Source: Pararobbsia alpina_A
GTDB lineage: Bacteria > Pseudomonadota > Gammaproteobacteria > Burkholderiales > Burkholderiaceae
Assembly: GCF_965118125.1 (NCBI RefSeq)
Contig: NZ_OZ221288.1
Span: 434,001-498,000, forward strand
Direction of reading: 5' to 3'
DNA length: 64,000 bases
The position numbers and the translations under genes are program-made. The notes under the pieces were generated by a model that worked only from the letters and a program-made list of their open reading frames with translations, did no database searches and was not told the DNA's origin. Positions 43,069 through 51,626 of this stretch are shown piece by piece (position 1 is the stretch's first letter; each line of letters starts with the position of its first letter).

Positions 43069-43692
43069 ATGAGTCTGACGAGCAACGAATTGCGCGATCT
43101 GCTGAGCCGCACGCTGGCGTCGATGCCCGAGCACGCCGAGGAACTCCGCGAACTCGATGCAGCACTGGGCGATGGCGACCTGGGGATCACGGTCCAGTCG
43201 GGATCGAACGCTGTGATCAAGGCCTTCGAAGCTTTGCCTTCCGAAGCGGCGGTCAATGAACTGTTGCTTGCTGCAGGCAAGGCTTTTTCGACCGCCAACC
43301 CGTCGACGTTTGCGGCCCTGATCGGCGGAGGCCTGCTCGCCGCTGCGAAGGCGGTTGCCGGAAAAACCAGCGTCGGCAAGGACGAGGCGCTCGAGATCGG
43401 CCGCGCTGTCGCGGCGCGCATCATCGAGCGAGGCAAAAGTCAGGTCGGTGACAAGACGGTGCTCGACGCGCTCGTGCCCAGTCTCGACGTGCTCGAAAGC
43501 GCGCAAGGCGACGCGAAAGCTCAGCTCGCAGCGATGATCGACAAGGCACGCGAGCAGGTTCAGGCGACGGCAGCACTGCGTTCGCAAAAGGGTCGCGCTG
43601 CATGGGTGCAGGAGCGCAGCGTCGGGCATGCGGATCCGGGGGCGACAGCGTGCCTGCGATTCCTCGAGGCGCTTGCCCGCTCCATCGCTTAA
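43069..43692 (+). CDS. dhaL: Dihydroxyacetone kinase subunit DhaL-type
   Basis: A 207-residue DhaL-domain protein from the ATG at 43069 (GAGGGG upstream). Asp30, Asp35 and Asp37 in LDAALGDGDLGITV are the magnesium/ADP-binding aspartates. It carries the nucleotide while DhaK carries the substrate. No PTS subunit (DhaM) is encoded nearby, so ATP is the more likely phosphate donor. It is the last gene of the cluster. Confidence 0.92.
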   Translation: MSLTSNELRDLLSRTLASMPEHAEELRELDAALGDGDLGITVQSGSNAVIKAFEALPSEAAVNELLLAAGKAFSTANPSTFAALIGGGLLAAAKAVAGKTSVGKDEALEIGRAVAARIIERGKSQVGDKTVLDALVPSLDVLESAQGDAKAQLAAMIDKAREQVQATAALRSQKGRAAWVQERSVGHADPGATACLRFLEALARSIA

Positions 43693-43746
43693 GGGCGTCG
43701 CGATGGAGGCTGACTTGAGGTGGACTGGAGGCTGACTGAGCCTCCA

Positions 43747-43760
43747 TTGACAAGCGTCAA
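43747..43760. promoter_or_regulatory. FNR/ANR box upstream of uspA-1
   Basis: TTGAC-AAGC-GTCAA: the outer arms and 4-bp spacer match the FNR/ANR consensus TTGAT-N4-ATCAA with one symmetric change. It lies 109 bp before the universal stress protein start. Confidence 0.65.
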
Positions 43761-43868
43761 AGGGTGGGGGTGCCGGTAGGGCCATCATGGTTTCGAAAGC
43801 CCAATGCGTCGTTCGAACCCACGCGAGCCTCTTGCGTGGGTCGGTGGCGATTTTCCGGGAGCGAAGCC

Positions 43869-44903
43869 ATGACCCTGTCCTCCGACCCGACCCCAACACA
43901 GCCGCTACTCAGCGAGCCGATCCTTGTCGCAGCCGAAGGCGGCTTGGGTTTGCACCCGCTCGCACGCTACGCGCTCAAGTTTGCGACTCAAGGTAGCGCG
44001 TTGCACCTTGCAGCCGTCACGGGCGACCCGCGATTGCTGTTTCCAACCATCGCCCTGCAAGCCGAGGACTGGCTCGATGCGCACGAGGCCGTGTTGTCGT
44101 CGAGCAAGGCCGCGCTGGCATCCGCAGAGCGACGTCTGGCCGAGACGCCGCGCAGCGTCGACACATCGGTGGTGGATCTTTCGGCACACAGCCTCTCGCC
44201 GGCGCAGGCCGTCGCCTCGCTCGCCTGTCGTTCCAACGCTTCGCTCGTCGCCATCACGGCGTTTGGCCGCGGAGAGCGTGCACGCGGTATGTGGCGTATC
44301 GATCCCGAAGAGCTTGCGAGTGCCTCCGCGTGTCCGGTGCTCTACGTGCCCTATGCATGCCTGGAAGACGGCCACACCGGCCTCGACAAGGTGATGATTG
44401 GTCTCGACGGCAGCGACAACAGCTTCGAGGCCTTGTCTTTCGTGATGTCGCATGTGCCGGCTGCCACGCGCATCCACGTGGTCCGTGTCGTCGATCACGC
44501 GCTTGGCCTGCGCAACACGCCTCGCATCACGGGCTTGATGAGGTCGGGCATGCGCATATTGAAGCGAGCCTACGACATGCTGATTCAGTGCGGCCGTATG
44601 GGGGAGACCACGTTGCTCGGTACGTCGACGAGCGCGCGCACTGTCGCCGAGACGAAAGCCCATGAGGCCGACCGCTGGAACGCCGACCTTGTGGTGCTCG
44701 GTACGCGAGGGCACAGCCCGTTCAGGCGTTGGCTGCTCGGCAGCGTTTCGGAGCGCTCCCTGCGCTCCGCGAGGCGCGCGGTGCTGATCGTGCCGGCCCT
44801 CGACGACCGCGCGACGTTGCGCGGGTTGTGCGATGCGCTAGGCCAGGACCGCGACGCCGTCGCGGAAAACAGCGCCATCCTGCCACCGCCGGTGTTTCTC
44901 TGA
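43869..44903 (+). CDS. Universal stress protein with two UspA domains (uspA-1)
   Basis: A 344-residue protein from the ATG at 43869 (GGAGCG upstream). Two UspA folds lie in tandem: an N-terminal one from about 17 (ILVAAEGGLGLHPLARYALKFATQGSALHLAAVTG) and a C-terminal one from about 178 (DKVMIGLDGSDNSFEALSFVMSHVP). The C-terminal GTRGHSPFRRWLLGSVSERSLRSARRAVLIVP carries the ATP-binding G-X2-G-X9-G(S/T) motif; the N-terminal copy lacks it. Such proteins aid survival in low oxygen or starvation. An FNR box precedes it. Confidence 0.9.
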   Translation: MTLSSDPTPTQPLLSEPILVAAEGGLGLHPLARYALKFATQGSALHLAAVTGDPRLLFPTIALQAEDWLDAHEAVLSSSKAALASAERRLAETPRSVDTSVVDLSAHSLSPAQAVASLACRSNASLVAITAFGRGERARGMWRIDPEELASASACPVLYVPYACLEDGHTGLDKVMIGLDGSDNSFEALSFVMSHVPAATRIHVVRVVDHALGLRNTPRITGLMRSGMRILKRAYDMLIQCGRMGETTLLGTSTSARTVAETKAHEADRWNADLVVLGTRGHSPFRRWLLGSVSERSLRSARRAVLIVPALDDRATLRGLCDALGQDRDAVAENSAILPPPVFL

Positions 44904-44917
44904 TCGCAGTGTGACGC

Positions 44918-45057
44918 TTATAGGCGCGCGAGTGCGTTGCGGTCGAGCAAAGTAATCGCTTTGCCACGCGCGTCGATCAGGCCATCCTTCTGAAACATGC
45001 CGTCGAGCCCGATAGGATCGCAGGACAGATAGAGTCCGGTCACCTGTTCGCCACGAT
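44918..45057 (-). pseudogene. Deletion remnant of a second fnr-type gene
   Basis: The minus frame reads DRGEQVTGLYLSCDPIGLDG and then, without a break, MFQKDGLIDARGKAITLLDRNALARL before TAA at 44920-44918. The first part matches residues about 101-120 of the intact FNR at 0.8-1.6 kb (DGGEQVTGMHLPGDPLGLDG). The second part matches its C-terminal end (MFSKFQKHGWLETQGKAIHLIDLDALERV). About 100 codons between them, including most of the DNA-binding domain, are missing, and so is everything upstream. The frame starts exactly at the stop of the response regulator gene. Confidence 0.85.
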
Positions 45058-45704
45058 CAGATTTCGTCGACGTCGCCGAACAACTTATGCCGCATTGCGT
45101 AGCGCACGAGTGCCGCCTCATGCGGTGCGTTCATCTTCTCGAGCACGCGCGTCTTGTAGGTGCTGACCGTCTTCGAACTGACACACAGGGACTGCGCGAT
45201 TTCGGAGATCGTCTGGCCCGACACGATGCGACGAAACACATCGTATTCACGGTCCGACAATCTCTGGTGCGGCAGCGCGTCAGCGGGTTCGTTCAGACTC
45301 TGCGCAAAGCGCTCCGCCATCGTCAGACTGACATACACGCCACCCGAGGCGACCTTGTTGACGGCGGCAATGAGTTCCTTGCTGGCGCTTTCCTTAGTCA
45401 CGTAACCGGACGCACCAGCTTTGAATGCCCTGACCGCGTATTGCTGCTCGGCGTGCATCGTGAGTACGAGAATGCGCAGCGTCGGGAATTCCGTATGAAT
45501 CTGATGGACAAGGTCGATACCGCTGCGCCCCGGCATCGACAAATCCAGCACGAGCACGCGAGCCGGTGTCGTGCGAACCAGCGTGAGTGTCGAGGGTGCG
45601 TCGTCTGCCTCGCCGGCGATTTCGATGTCGCCGGCGGACTCCAGGCAGTGGCGCAATCCCTCGCGGACCAGCACATGGTCATCCGCAATGAGAACCTTGA
45701 TCAT
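45057..45704 (-). CDS. NarL/FixJ-type response regulator
   Basis: A 215-residue regulator. Receiver domain: the acidic pocket is in VLIADDH and the phospho-acceptor is Asp54 (VLVLDLSMPG); the Lys is in YVTKESAS. LuxR-type output helix-turn-helix: LSDREYDVFRRIVSGQTISEIAQSLCVSSKTVSTYKTRVLEKM. It ends at the junction with the fnr remnant. The likely partner is the PAS histidine kinase of the NarX type at 48.6-49.7 kb, separated by a USP and oleate hydratase gene. Confidence 0.93.
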   Translation of the reverse strand: MIKVLIADDHVLVREGLRHCLESAGDIEIAGEADDAPSTLTLVRTTPARVLVLDLSMPGRSGIDLVHQIHTEFPTLRILVLTMHAEQQYAVRAFKAGASGYVTKESASKELIAAVNKVASGGVYVSLTMAERFAQSLNEPADALPHQRLSDREYDVFRRIVSGQTISEIAQSLCVSSKTVSTYKTRVLEKMNAPHEAALVRYAMRHKLFGDVDEI

Positions 45705-45812
45705 GGGGGTTCTTTCGATTCGGCGTGTTGTCGCGCGAAATTAAGCCTGTTCCAGGCGCATTTTGCGACATTTCTTATCCGCCTGCCAGTCTGAATGCAG
45801 CCTCGCCAACAC

Positions 45813-46652
45813 TCAGTGCGACATCAGCACAGGCACCGTCATCGACGACAACATCGTGCGTGTGACGCCGCCGAGAATGAGCTCTTGCCAGCGCGTGTGA
45901 CCATATCCGCCCATCACGACAAGGTCGGCGCCGATGTCGTCGATACGTGCGAGCAGCATCTCGCCTGTTGCCACGTCTTTGGCGGCTGGCAAATCCAGCG
46001 TCGTGACCTTCACGCCATGACGGGTGAGTGTCGCTGCGATATCGGCACCGGGAGGGCGTGCACCCGGCACGTTGCCATGCGCTGCGCTGATGGTCACCAC
46101 CGTCGTCTGCTCCGACTGCTTGAGTAGCGGCAGCGCGTCATGCACGGCACGTGTCGCTTCGCGGCTACCGTCCCACGCGACCATCACGCGACGCCCGATA
46201 TGCGCGAACGAGCCTGCATAAGGCACGACGAGCACAGGGCGCCCCGCCGACATCACCATGTTTTCGGGGAAATGATCAGCGACAAAGGATTCGGGATCGG
46301 CCGGGTCGTCCTGGCCGATGATCAGCAAATCGGCGCGGCGTGCGTACTTCGGCAATTCATCATCAGCATTGCCGGTTTCGTCGATCCATTCGCCGTCGAC
46401 GTGCGCACGAGACAATTCGGCCTCGAAGAGCCGCTCCAGCGCGCCGTGTTCCTCGTGCCGGACAGTCTCATGCTCCTCGTAGTACTCCGCGGTACCGGCC
46501 ATCACCACGAATGAGCGTGGGTTGGGGGCGAACACCGCAAAGACGCCTTGCAGGAAGGCACCGTGGCGTTTGGCGATTTCAATGGCGAGGTGCAGGCGTG
46601 CCTGCGCACGCGCGCTCGTGTCGAGGTGTACGACGATGGTTTTGTAGCTCAT
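45813..46652 (-). CDS. Universal stress protein with two UspA domains (uspA-2)
   Basis: A 279-residue protein from the ATG at 46652 (GGAG 6 nt upstream; the longer frame to 46805 runs through the FNR boxes). Two UspA domains: MSYKTIVVHLDTSARAQARLHLAIEIAKRHGAFLQGVF, and GRRVMVAWDGSREATRAVHDALPLL from about 154. The C-terminal VVMGGYGHTRWQELILGGVTRTML is the nucleotide-site region. Two FNR-box palindromes at 46770 and 46792 lie 118-140 bp upstream, suggesting induction when oxygen falls. Confidence 0.92.
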   Translation of the reverse strand: MSYKTIVVHLDTSARAQARLHLAIEIAKRHGAFLQGVFAVFAPNPRSFVVMAGTAEYYEEHETVRHEEHGALERLFEAELSRAHVDGEWIDETGNADDELPKYARRADLLIIGQDDPADPESFVADHFPENMVMSAGRPVLVVPYAGSFAHIGRRVMVAWDGSREATRAVHDALPLLKQSEQTTVVTISAAHGNVPGARPPGADIAATLTRHGVKVTTLDLPAAKDVATGEMLLARIDDIGADLVVMGGYGHTRWQELILGGVTRTMLSSMTVPVLMSH

Positions 46653-46769
46653 GACGGCTCCGGAACAAAGATCAAGGGTCGGGGGCGAAGGGCGAGGTCC
46701 AGGCTGTGAATCAGCCCCGCATTCCGGGGCGTTCAACCGCAAGTGTAGGAACCGCACAAACGCCCCGGA

Positions 46770-46783
46770 TTGACCCACGTCAA
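46770..46783. promoter_or_regulatory. FNR/ANR box 1 upstream of uspA-2
   Basis: TTGAC-CCAC-GTCAA, the same arms and spacer as the box before uspA-1. Confidence 0.65.
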
Positions 46784-46791
46784 CGTAGCGA

Positions 46792-46805
46792 TTGAGCCAG
46801 ATCAA
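46792..46805. promoter_or_regulatory. FNR/ANR box 2 upstream of uspA-2
   Basis: TTGAG-CCAG-ATCAA: the right arm is the perfect consensus and the left arm differs in one base. Its centre is 22 bp from box 1, two helical turns, so two dimers could sit on one face. Confidence 0.6.
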
Positions 46806-46838
46806 GCGCGATGCATTTGTCGCGTCAGGTGCGCAAAC

Positions 46839-48470
46839 TCAGTGCGCATGCAAGGTCGACAACACATCCTGCAGGATCTGAATGTCCTGTTTGTCCCTGA
46901 AAACAGGTGGTGCCGACTTGTCGATGCCAAGCAACCGATACACCGCCGTCTGCGCAGAGCGAACCGAATACTCGACGGTGAAAACCACATCGTCGGGCAA
47001 CTCGCAGAACTGCCCGATCAGCGCGAGATTGCGGTACCCGGTCGGGATGACCTCGGGGCGGTCGCCTTTCTGGCGACGCATGAATTGCGCAGTCGCGTAG
47101 GGCATATAGCAGGGAATGCAGATGGAGTCCTGCACGATGCGCCGTCCGGTGGCCGGCATGCCGAGATGACCGAGCACCTCGGTCATGATTTCGCGTCCTG
47201 TGCAGGCGAGCATGGGCTTCCGGACAAAGTCTCCCACGGCATCTGCGGCCAGCCCGTAGCCCCATAACACGCTCACGTCTTCGGGCTGCCCAGGGAAGTG
47301 GGGCTGATGCGGAATCACCATCGATATCAGCCAGCTCGAGCGCGCGAACGTGACGATGCCGCCTTGAGCGGGGTCGTCGCCCGTGACATCGCGCAGCACA
47401 TCGAAGAATGCCGAGTGGTGAAGCGTCGTCGTGAACGACAGCCACTGCGATCGTTCGATGTGTCTGGAGAAAGCGGCCGGCCTGCCGAACTCGGGGCGCC
47501 CGGATGCCAGGGCGTCCCACAGTTGCCACGCTCCACCTGAAGGCTTGCCGCTAAAACGGGCCGGGCGCTCCATGGAACCTTGCGTCGTGCCTTCGGTCAT
47601 CGAGCCGATCGTCACGATCACGCGATCGTGATCGAAGACCTCGTAGTGTCCCGCGTGGGTGCCACACACGTAGTCGATCGAGGCCGGACGCTTGCCATCG
47701 GTCGTGTCGACGAACTCAATCTTTGTGACGCGCGTGTTGATCGCAAACGTGACCCCCTGTTCCCTCAGCCACTTGTGCAACGGGCGCACGAGGGAATCGA
47801 ACTGGTTGTACGTCGTGCGCATCGTGCCGCGCAACTGATTGAAGCCGGGGACCATGTGAGCAAAACGCAGCAGATAGCGGCGGAATTCCATTGCACTGTG
47901 CCAGCGGCGGAACCCGAACGTCGACGACCACATCAGCCAGAAATTCGAGCGGAAGAAGGCATCGTCAAAGAAGTCTTCGATGGCTTTGCCGTCGAACAAT
48001 GCTTCCGGCTGCGTGGCAACCTGTTCAAGGCGCTCAATCTGATCGTCGGACAATTCGAATTCAGGCGCCTCGATGCGGCGACCGTCGCGCAACAGACGCG
48101 ACTTCGCGGAACTCGCGTGCTTGTCGTTCCAGTCAAAGATTTCTCGCGTGACGGAGCGATCGCCTTCGAGCGTCGGGATCGACGAAAACAGATCGTACGT
48201 GCACACGTATTGGCTTTCGAACATCCGGCCACCGCGCATCACATAGCCATGCAGCGCCGAGCCTTCTGCATCGAGGCTACCCCCGACCGTATCGAGCGCT
48301 TCGATGATCGTGATGCGATTGCCTTGTATGTGGGCATCGCGGCAGAGAAAAGCAGCGGCGGCCAGTGACGCAATGCCACCGCCGATCAGATAGAAATGCG
48401 ACTCGCTTTGACGAGCGAGTTCGCGCGAATGGCCCGCGGCGGCATGCGCGGGCTTCGGGGCGGCGACCAT
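46839..48470 (-). CDS. ohyA: Oleate hydratase (FAD-dependent)
   Basis: A 543-residue enzyme from the ATG at 48470 (GAGG upstream; a longer frame to 48587 is not needed). The FAD-binding motif is YLIGGGIASLAAAAFLCRD near residue 28. Family landmarks include GGSLDAEGSALHGYVMRGGRMFESQYVCTYDLFSSIPTL, with the conserved Met/Glu near the active site, FAHMVPGFNQLRGTMRTTYNQFDSLVRPL, and the late GQFCELPDDVVFTVEYSVRSAQTAVYRLL. It adds water to the cis-9 double bond of oleic acid to give 10-hydroxystearate, and protects against toxic unsaturated fatty acids. Confidence 0.95.
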   Translation of the reverse strand: MVAAPKPAHAAAGHSRELARQSESHFYLIGGGIASLAAAAFLCRDAHIQGNRITIIEALDTVGGSLDAEGSALHGYVMRGGRMFESQYVCTYDLFSSIPTLEGDRSVTREIFDWNDKHASSAKSRLLRDGRRIEAPEFELSDDQIERLEQVATQPEALFDGKAIEDFFDDAFFRSNFWLMWSSTFGFRRWHSAMEFRRYLLRFAHMVPGFNQLRGTMRTTYNQFDSLVRPLHKWLREQGVTFAINTRVTKIEFVDTTDGKRPASIDYVCGTHAGHYEVFDHDRVIVTIGSMTEGTTQGSMERPARFSGKPSGGAWQLWDALASGRPEFGRPAAFSRHIERSQWLSFTTTLHHSAFFDVLRDVTGDDPAQGGIVTFARSSWLISMVIPHQPHFPGQPEDVSVLWGYGLAADAVGDFVRKPMLACTGREIMTEVLGHLGMPATGRRIVQDSICIPCYMPYATAQFMRRQKGDRPEVIPTGYRNLALIGQFCELPDDVVFTVEYSVRSAQTAVYRLLGIDKSAPPVFRDKQDIQILQDVLSTLHAH

Positions 48471-48616
48471 TGGGGCCTCATTCTTTCGGTTCTCGACGCA
48501 CAAAGCGTCGTCATCCTGCCGAAGATAGCCTTCACGCCGTCGGAGAAAATTGAGGTTTGTCAAAGAGCGTATCGATCGCTCACGCATTCGACGCGGTGCG
48601 CGGGAAAACCCGACGC

Positions 48617-49723
48617 CTACGCCCTGGATGACCCCGGCATCTTTCCCGCCTGACCGATCGGAATCGAGACCCGAATAGCAAATCCTGACCCGGGCTCGCT
48701 ATGGAACGTAATCGTCCCGCCGAGCATATGAACACGCTCGCCCATGCCGAGGAGGCCGAACGACGAAGGACTGCGCGCCGCGCCGAGTTCAGCGCCAACG
48801 CCGTTGTCCTCGATATGCAGGTGCAGGGCGTCGTCGTCGGCAAACAGGCGCACCGCGACGTGTGTCGCGTGAGCATGGCGTACGGCGTTGTTGAGCGCCT
48901 CCTGAACGACTCGAAACAGCGAGGAGGCAGCGGGGCCATGGAATTCAAAATCGCCGACCTCGATATCGGGGACAACGGCAAAGCCGTGCCGTTGCTCGAC
49001 ATCGTTGGCGATCCATTCGATCGCGGCAGGCAGGCCGAGATCGTCAAGCAGGGGCGGGCGCAAGTCGGCCGCGATCCGTCGAACTGAGCCGACGAGCGCG
49101 TCGATACGGGTTTCGAGGCGCGTCATGCGTTCGATCTCGACGCCGTCGCCATGCGTCGCCGAAAGCGACTTCTGCAGCAGGCTGAGATCCATCTTGAGCG
49201 CGACGAGTTGCTGTCCGAGATCGTCGTGGAGTTCGCGGGCGATACGACGCTGCTCGTCTTCACGCGCGATATGCGACTGCGCGGCGACCGCGCGCGAGCG
49301 CTCGAGCTCGGCCATCCGGATGCGCTCGGTCATATCGCGCGTGACCTTTGCGAAGCCCACCAGCTTGCCCGCCTTGTCGCTGACCGCCGTGATGACGACA
49401 TTGGCCCAGAAGCGCGAGCCGTCCTTGCGCAGGCGCCAGCCTTCGTCTTCAACGCGGCCGTCGAGCCGGGCTTTGTCGAGTTCGAATTGCGGCTTGCGGG
49501 CAACGAGATCCTCGTCGCTGTAGAAAATGGAGAAATGACGCCCGATGATTTCATCGGGCCGGTAGCCCTTGATCTTCTGCGCGCCGTTGTTCCAGCTCGC
49601 GACGTTGCCGTCGGCATCGAGCATGAAGATCGCGTAGTCTTCGACGGCTTCGATAAACAGTTCCAGCGTGCGATTCGCTGGCGGTGCATCACCGGAAGGG
49701 GCAGGCGAGGGTGTGGTGTTCAT
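48617..49723 (-). CDS. PAS-domain sensor histidine kinase, NarX/DegS type
   Basis: A 368-residue cytosolic kinase. PAS domain about 18-135 (FIEAVEDYAIFMLDADGNVASWNNGAQKIKGYRPDEIIGRHFSIFY...). HisKA_3 dimerisation helix with the phospho-acceptor His166 in RRIARELHDDLGQQLVALKMDL. ATPase domain with N-box EALNNAVRHAHATHV and G-box DNGVG...GLLGMGERVHMLGG. It has no membrane span, so it senses an internal signal. The probable partner is the NarL-type regulator at 45.1-45.7 kb. Confidence 0.93.
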   Translation of the reverse strand: MNTTPSPAPSGDAPPANRTLELFIEAVEDYAIFMLDADGNVASWNNGAQKIKGYRPDEIIGRHFSIFYSDEDLVARKPQFELDKARLDGRVEDEGWRLRKDGSRFWANVVITAVSDKAGKLVGFAKVTRDMTERIRMAELERSRAVAAQSHIAREDEQRRIARELHDDLGQQLVALKMDLSLLQKSLSATHGDGVEIERMTRLETRIDALVGSVRRIAADLRPPLLDDLGLPAAIEWIANDVEQRHGFAVVPDIEVGDFEFHGPAASSLFRVVQEALNNAVRHAHATHVAVRLFADDDALHLHIEDNGVGAELGAARSPSSFGLLGMGERVHMLGGTITFHSEPGSGFAIRVSIPIGQAGKMPGSSRA

Positions 49724-49798
49724 TCGGGGGCCGTCTGATAACGATCAGCGCTCGCGACACGCGAGGTGCTGCCGATTATAGGGGCGGCCGAACCCGGA

Positions 49799-50476
49799 TC
49801 AGAAACGATAGGTGACAGCGACCTGCACAACCGGATAGAAGCGGAACTTGCGGACCTTGTTGCTGATGTCCTGTTCTTCCTGAAGAATGTCTTCAGTCGA
49901 CACGAAGGCGTTGTAGACATCCGGCACGCTGTACGACACGCTCGGACGACCATAGGCGACGCCTGCATCGAAACTGAAGCCGAAGCCCTTGGTCGCGCTC
50001 TTGTGGCCGTAGCCGATGCCCAGATAGGGCATCACGTGGGGCAGCTTCGCAGTCGCGGTCGGCGAACCGCCGATGGCCGGCACGTAGTCGCCGCCAATCT
50101 TGTAGTTGCCATCCGCGTTCGGCACCGCATGCGCAGTGAGCGTGTCGTCGTTGAACAGCGCGCCGGCCGTCACGCGAAACGCGCTTGCTTCAAAAGGAAA
50201 CAGATCCAGGTACAGACCACCTTGCTCAAGGCTCAGGTGACCGTCGTACTCATTGCCATCGACGTCGACGTTGTGCGAAAAGCCCAGCCCTTCGATGTCG
50301 GCGTGCGCGCCGAAGTGCGGTCCGAAGTTGAGAGCGCCACCGATACCGGCCCCTAGCGTGCCACCCGTTACATACACTTCCTGAGCGTGCGACGCGCCCG
50401 CCACACCCATCGACAACACCGCCGCTATCCCGAGCGCCCGCTTGATCACGCGACCTGCACTATTTACCGAAGTCAC
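49799..50476 (-). CDS. OmpW-like outer-membrane beta-barrel protein
   Basis: A 225-residue protein with a signal peptide (RVIKRALGIAAVLSMGVAGASHAQ, cut after HAQ). The remainder alternates polar and apolar residues, with strands of the type GLYLDLFPFEASAFRVTAGALF and PYLGIGYGHKSATKGFGFSFDAGVAYG, and ends in Val-Thr-Tyr-Arg-Phe, the outer-membrane assembly signal. The family is small 8-stranded barrels of unknown cargo. It lies after the stress patch, possibly as a single transcription unit. Confidence 0.85.
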   Translation of the reverse strand: MTSVNSAGRVIKRALGIAAVLSMGVAGASHAQEVYVTGGTLGAGIGGALNFGPHFGAHADIEGLGFSHNVDVDGNEYDGHLSLEQGGLYLDLFPFEASAFRVTAGALFNDDTLTAHAVPNADGNYKIGGDYVPAIGGSPTATAKLPHVMPYLGIGYGHKSATKGFGFSFDAGVAYGRPSVSYSVPDVYNAFVSTEDILQEEQDISNKVRKFRFYPVVQVAVTYRF

Positions 50477-50729
50477 TGCACATTCCTGGTTATCCCGGCG
50501 CTGCCCCCAGCGGGTTGTCCGGTTCAGTCAGGAATTTAGGGGTTCAAACGAATGTTCAATCGTGCAAGGTGCAGGCACTTATCGCTTCAAATCGACATGA
50601 CCGGAGGCGGTGGGGAAAGCCGTTTCGGTGCGGTGCAGTCAGGTCGAAATAATTTTCCCTTTTTTCGCTCTCTGAATTTGCCTTCTGAAGGCGACCGTGG
50701 CCGCCTCCTCGTTCTACAAGGCACAGGCC

Positions 50730-51626
50730 TTAGACAGAACCGCCGCCCACCCGCATCGCGTAGTCCGGCAGATGCGGCACATAGTCTTCCGGACCACTAC
50801 CACCCATGGCGACCGCCATCCCGTAGTAGTTCTTCACAGCGCTCGCGAGAAACGTCGGGCTGCCAGCGGCATTGGCCATCGATTCGAGGTAGCGCGTGTC
50901 TTTGTACGCATTCGACAAGGTGAACTTGTGCGAATCGCGATTCCCTTCGAGGGCGTACCCCATAAACGTCTGATAGAAACCGCAGTCCATGCGACTGCCG
51001 CGAATGACGCTATCGAACTGCTCGACCGTCAATCCCGCCTTGCGCGTGATCGCGAGCGCTTCCGCATACAACGCGCCATAACCGAGCGAGAGGAAGTTGT
51101 TGATGAGCTTCATCCGATGACCATCACCGACGTTGCCGACGCGAACGATCTTCTTCGCCCATGTCGCAAACACCGGGTGGAGTCGCGCGAAGATTTCTTC
51201 CGTCGCCCCGGCCATGACGGAAAGCTCACCCGTCTCTGCTTGGGCGGGTGTGCCGCCAAGCGGGGCATCGCAGTACTGCACGCCCGATTTCGCAAGCTCT
51301 TCGGCGAGTCGCACCGTCACCGTGGGATCGGACGTCGAGCAATCGACGATGATCGTGTCTTTGCGCAAACCGCCCTTGAGTTCGTCGACGACCGATTGCA
51401 CGGCTGCAGAGTCAGTCAGGCAAAGAAAGACGATCGTCGCGTTCGGGGCCAGTTCGGCGACAGTTTTGACTTCCTTGGCGCCGCGTCCGACCAGGTCGTC
51501 CACCGGTTGCCGGTTACGGCGGCCATAGACGGTCAGAGGATAGCCGCGCTCGAGCAGATTCTTGGCGATACCGTGGCCCATCAGACCGAGCCCGACAAAT
51601 CCGATTGATTCTGTAACAGCCTGCAT
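50730..51626 (-). CDS. NAD(P)-dependent beta-hydroxyacid dehydrogenase (HIBADH/GarR family)
   Basis: A 298-residue enzyme from the ATG at 51626 (GGAG 5 nt upstream). The N-terminal Rossmann loop is IGFVGLGLMGHGIAKNLLERG. The substrate-binding segment is QYCDAPLGGTPAQAETGELSVMAGA. The catalytic lysine lies in MKLINNFLSLGYGALYAEALAI. Family members oxidise 3-hydroxyisobutyrate or reduce tartronate semialdehyde; the exact substrate cannot be told from sequence. It is divergent from the diguanylate cyclase gene. Confidence 0.9.
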   Translation of the reverse strand: MQAVTESIGFVGLGLMGHGIAKNLLERGYPLTVYGRRNRQPVDDLVGRGAKEVKTVAELAPNATIVFLCLTDSAAVQSVVDELKGGLRKDTIIVDCSTSDPTVTVRLAEELAKSGVQYCDAPLGGTPAQAETGELSVMAGATEEIFARLHPVFATWAKKIVRVGNVGDGHRMKLINNFLSLGYGALYAEALAITRKAGLTVEQFDSVIRGSRMDCGFYQTFMGYALEGNRDSHKFTLSNAYKDTRYLESMANAAGSPTFLASAVKNYYGMAVAMGGSGPEDYVPHLPDYAMRVGGGSV

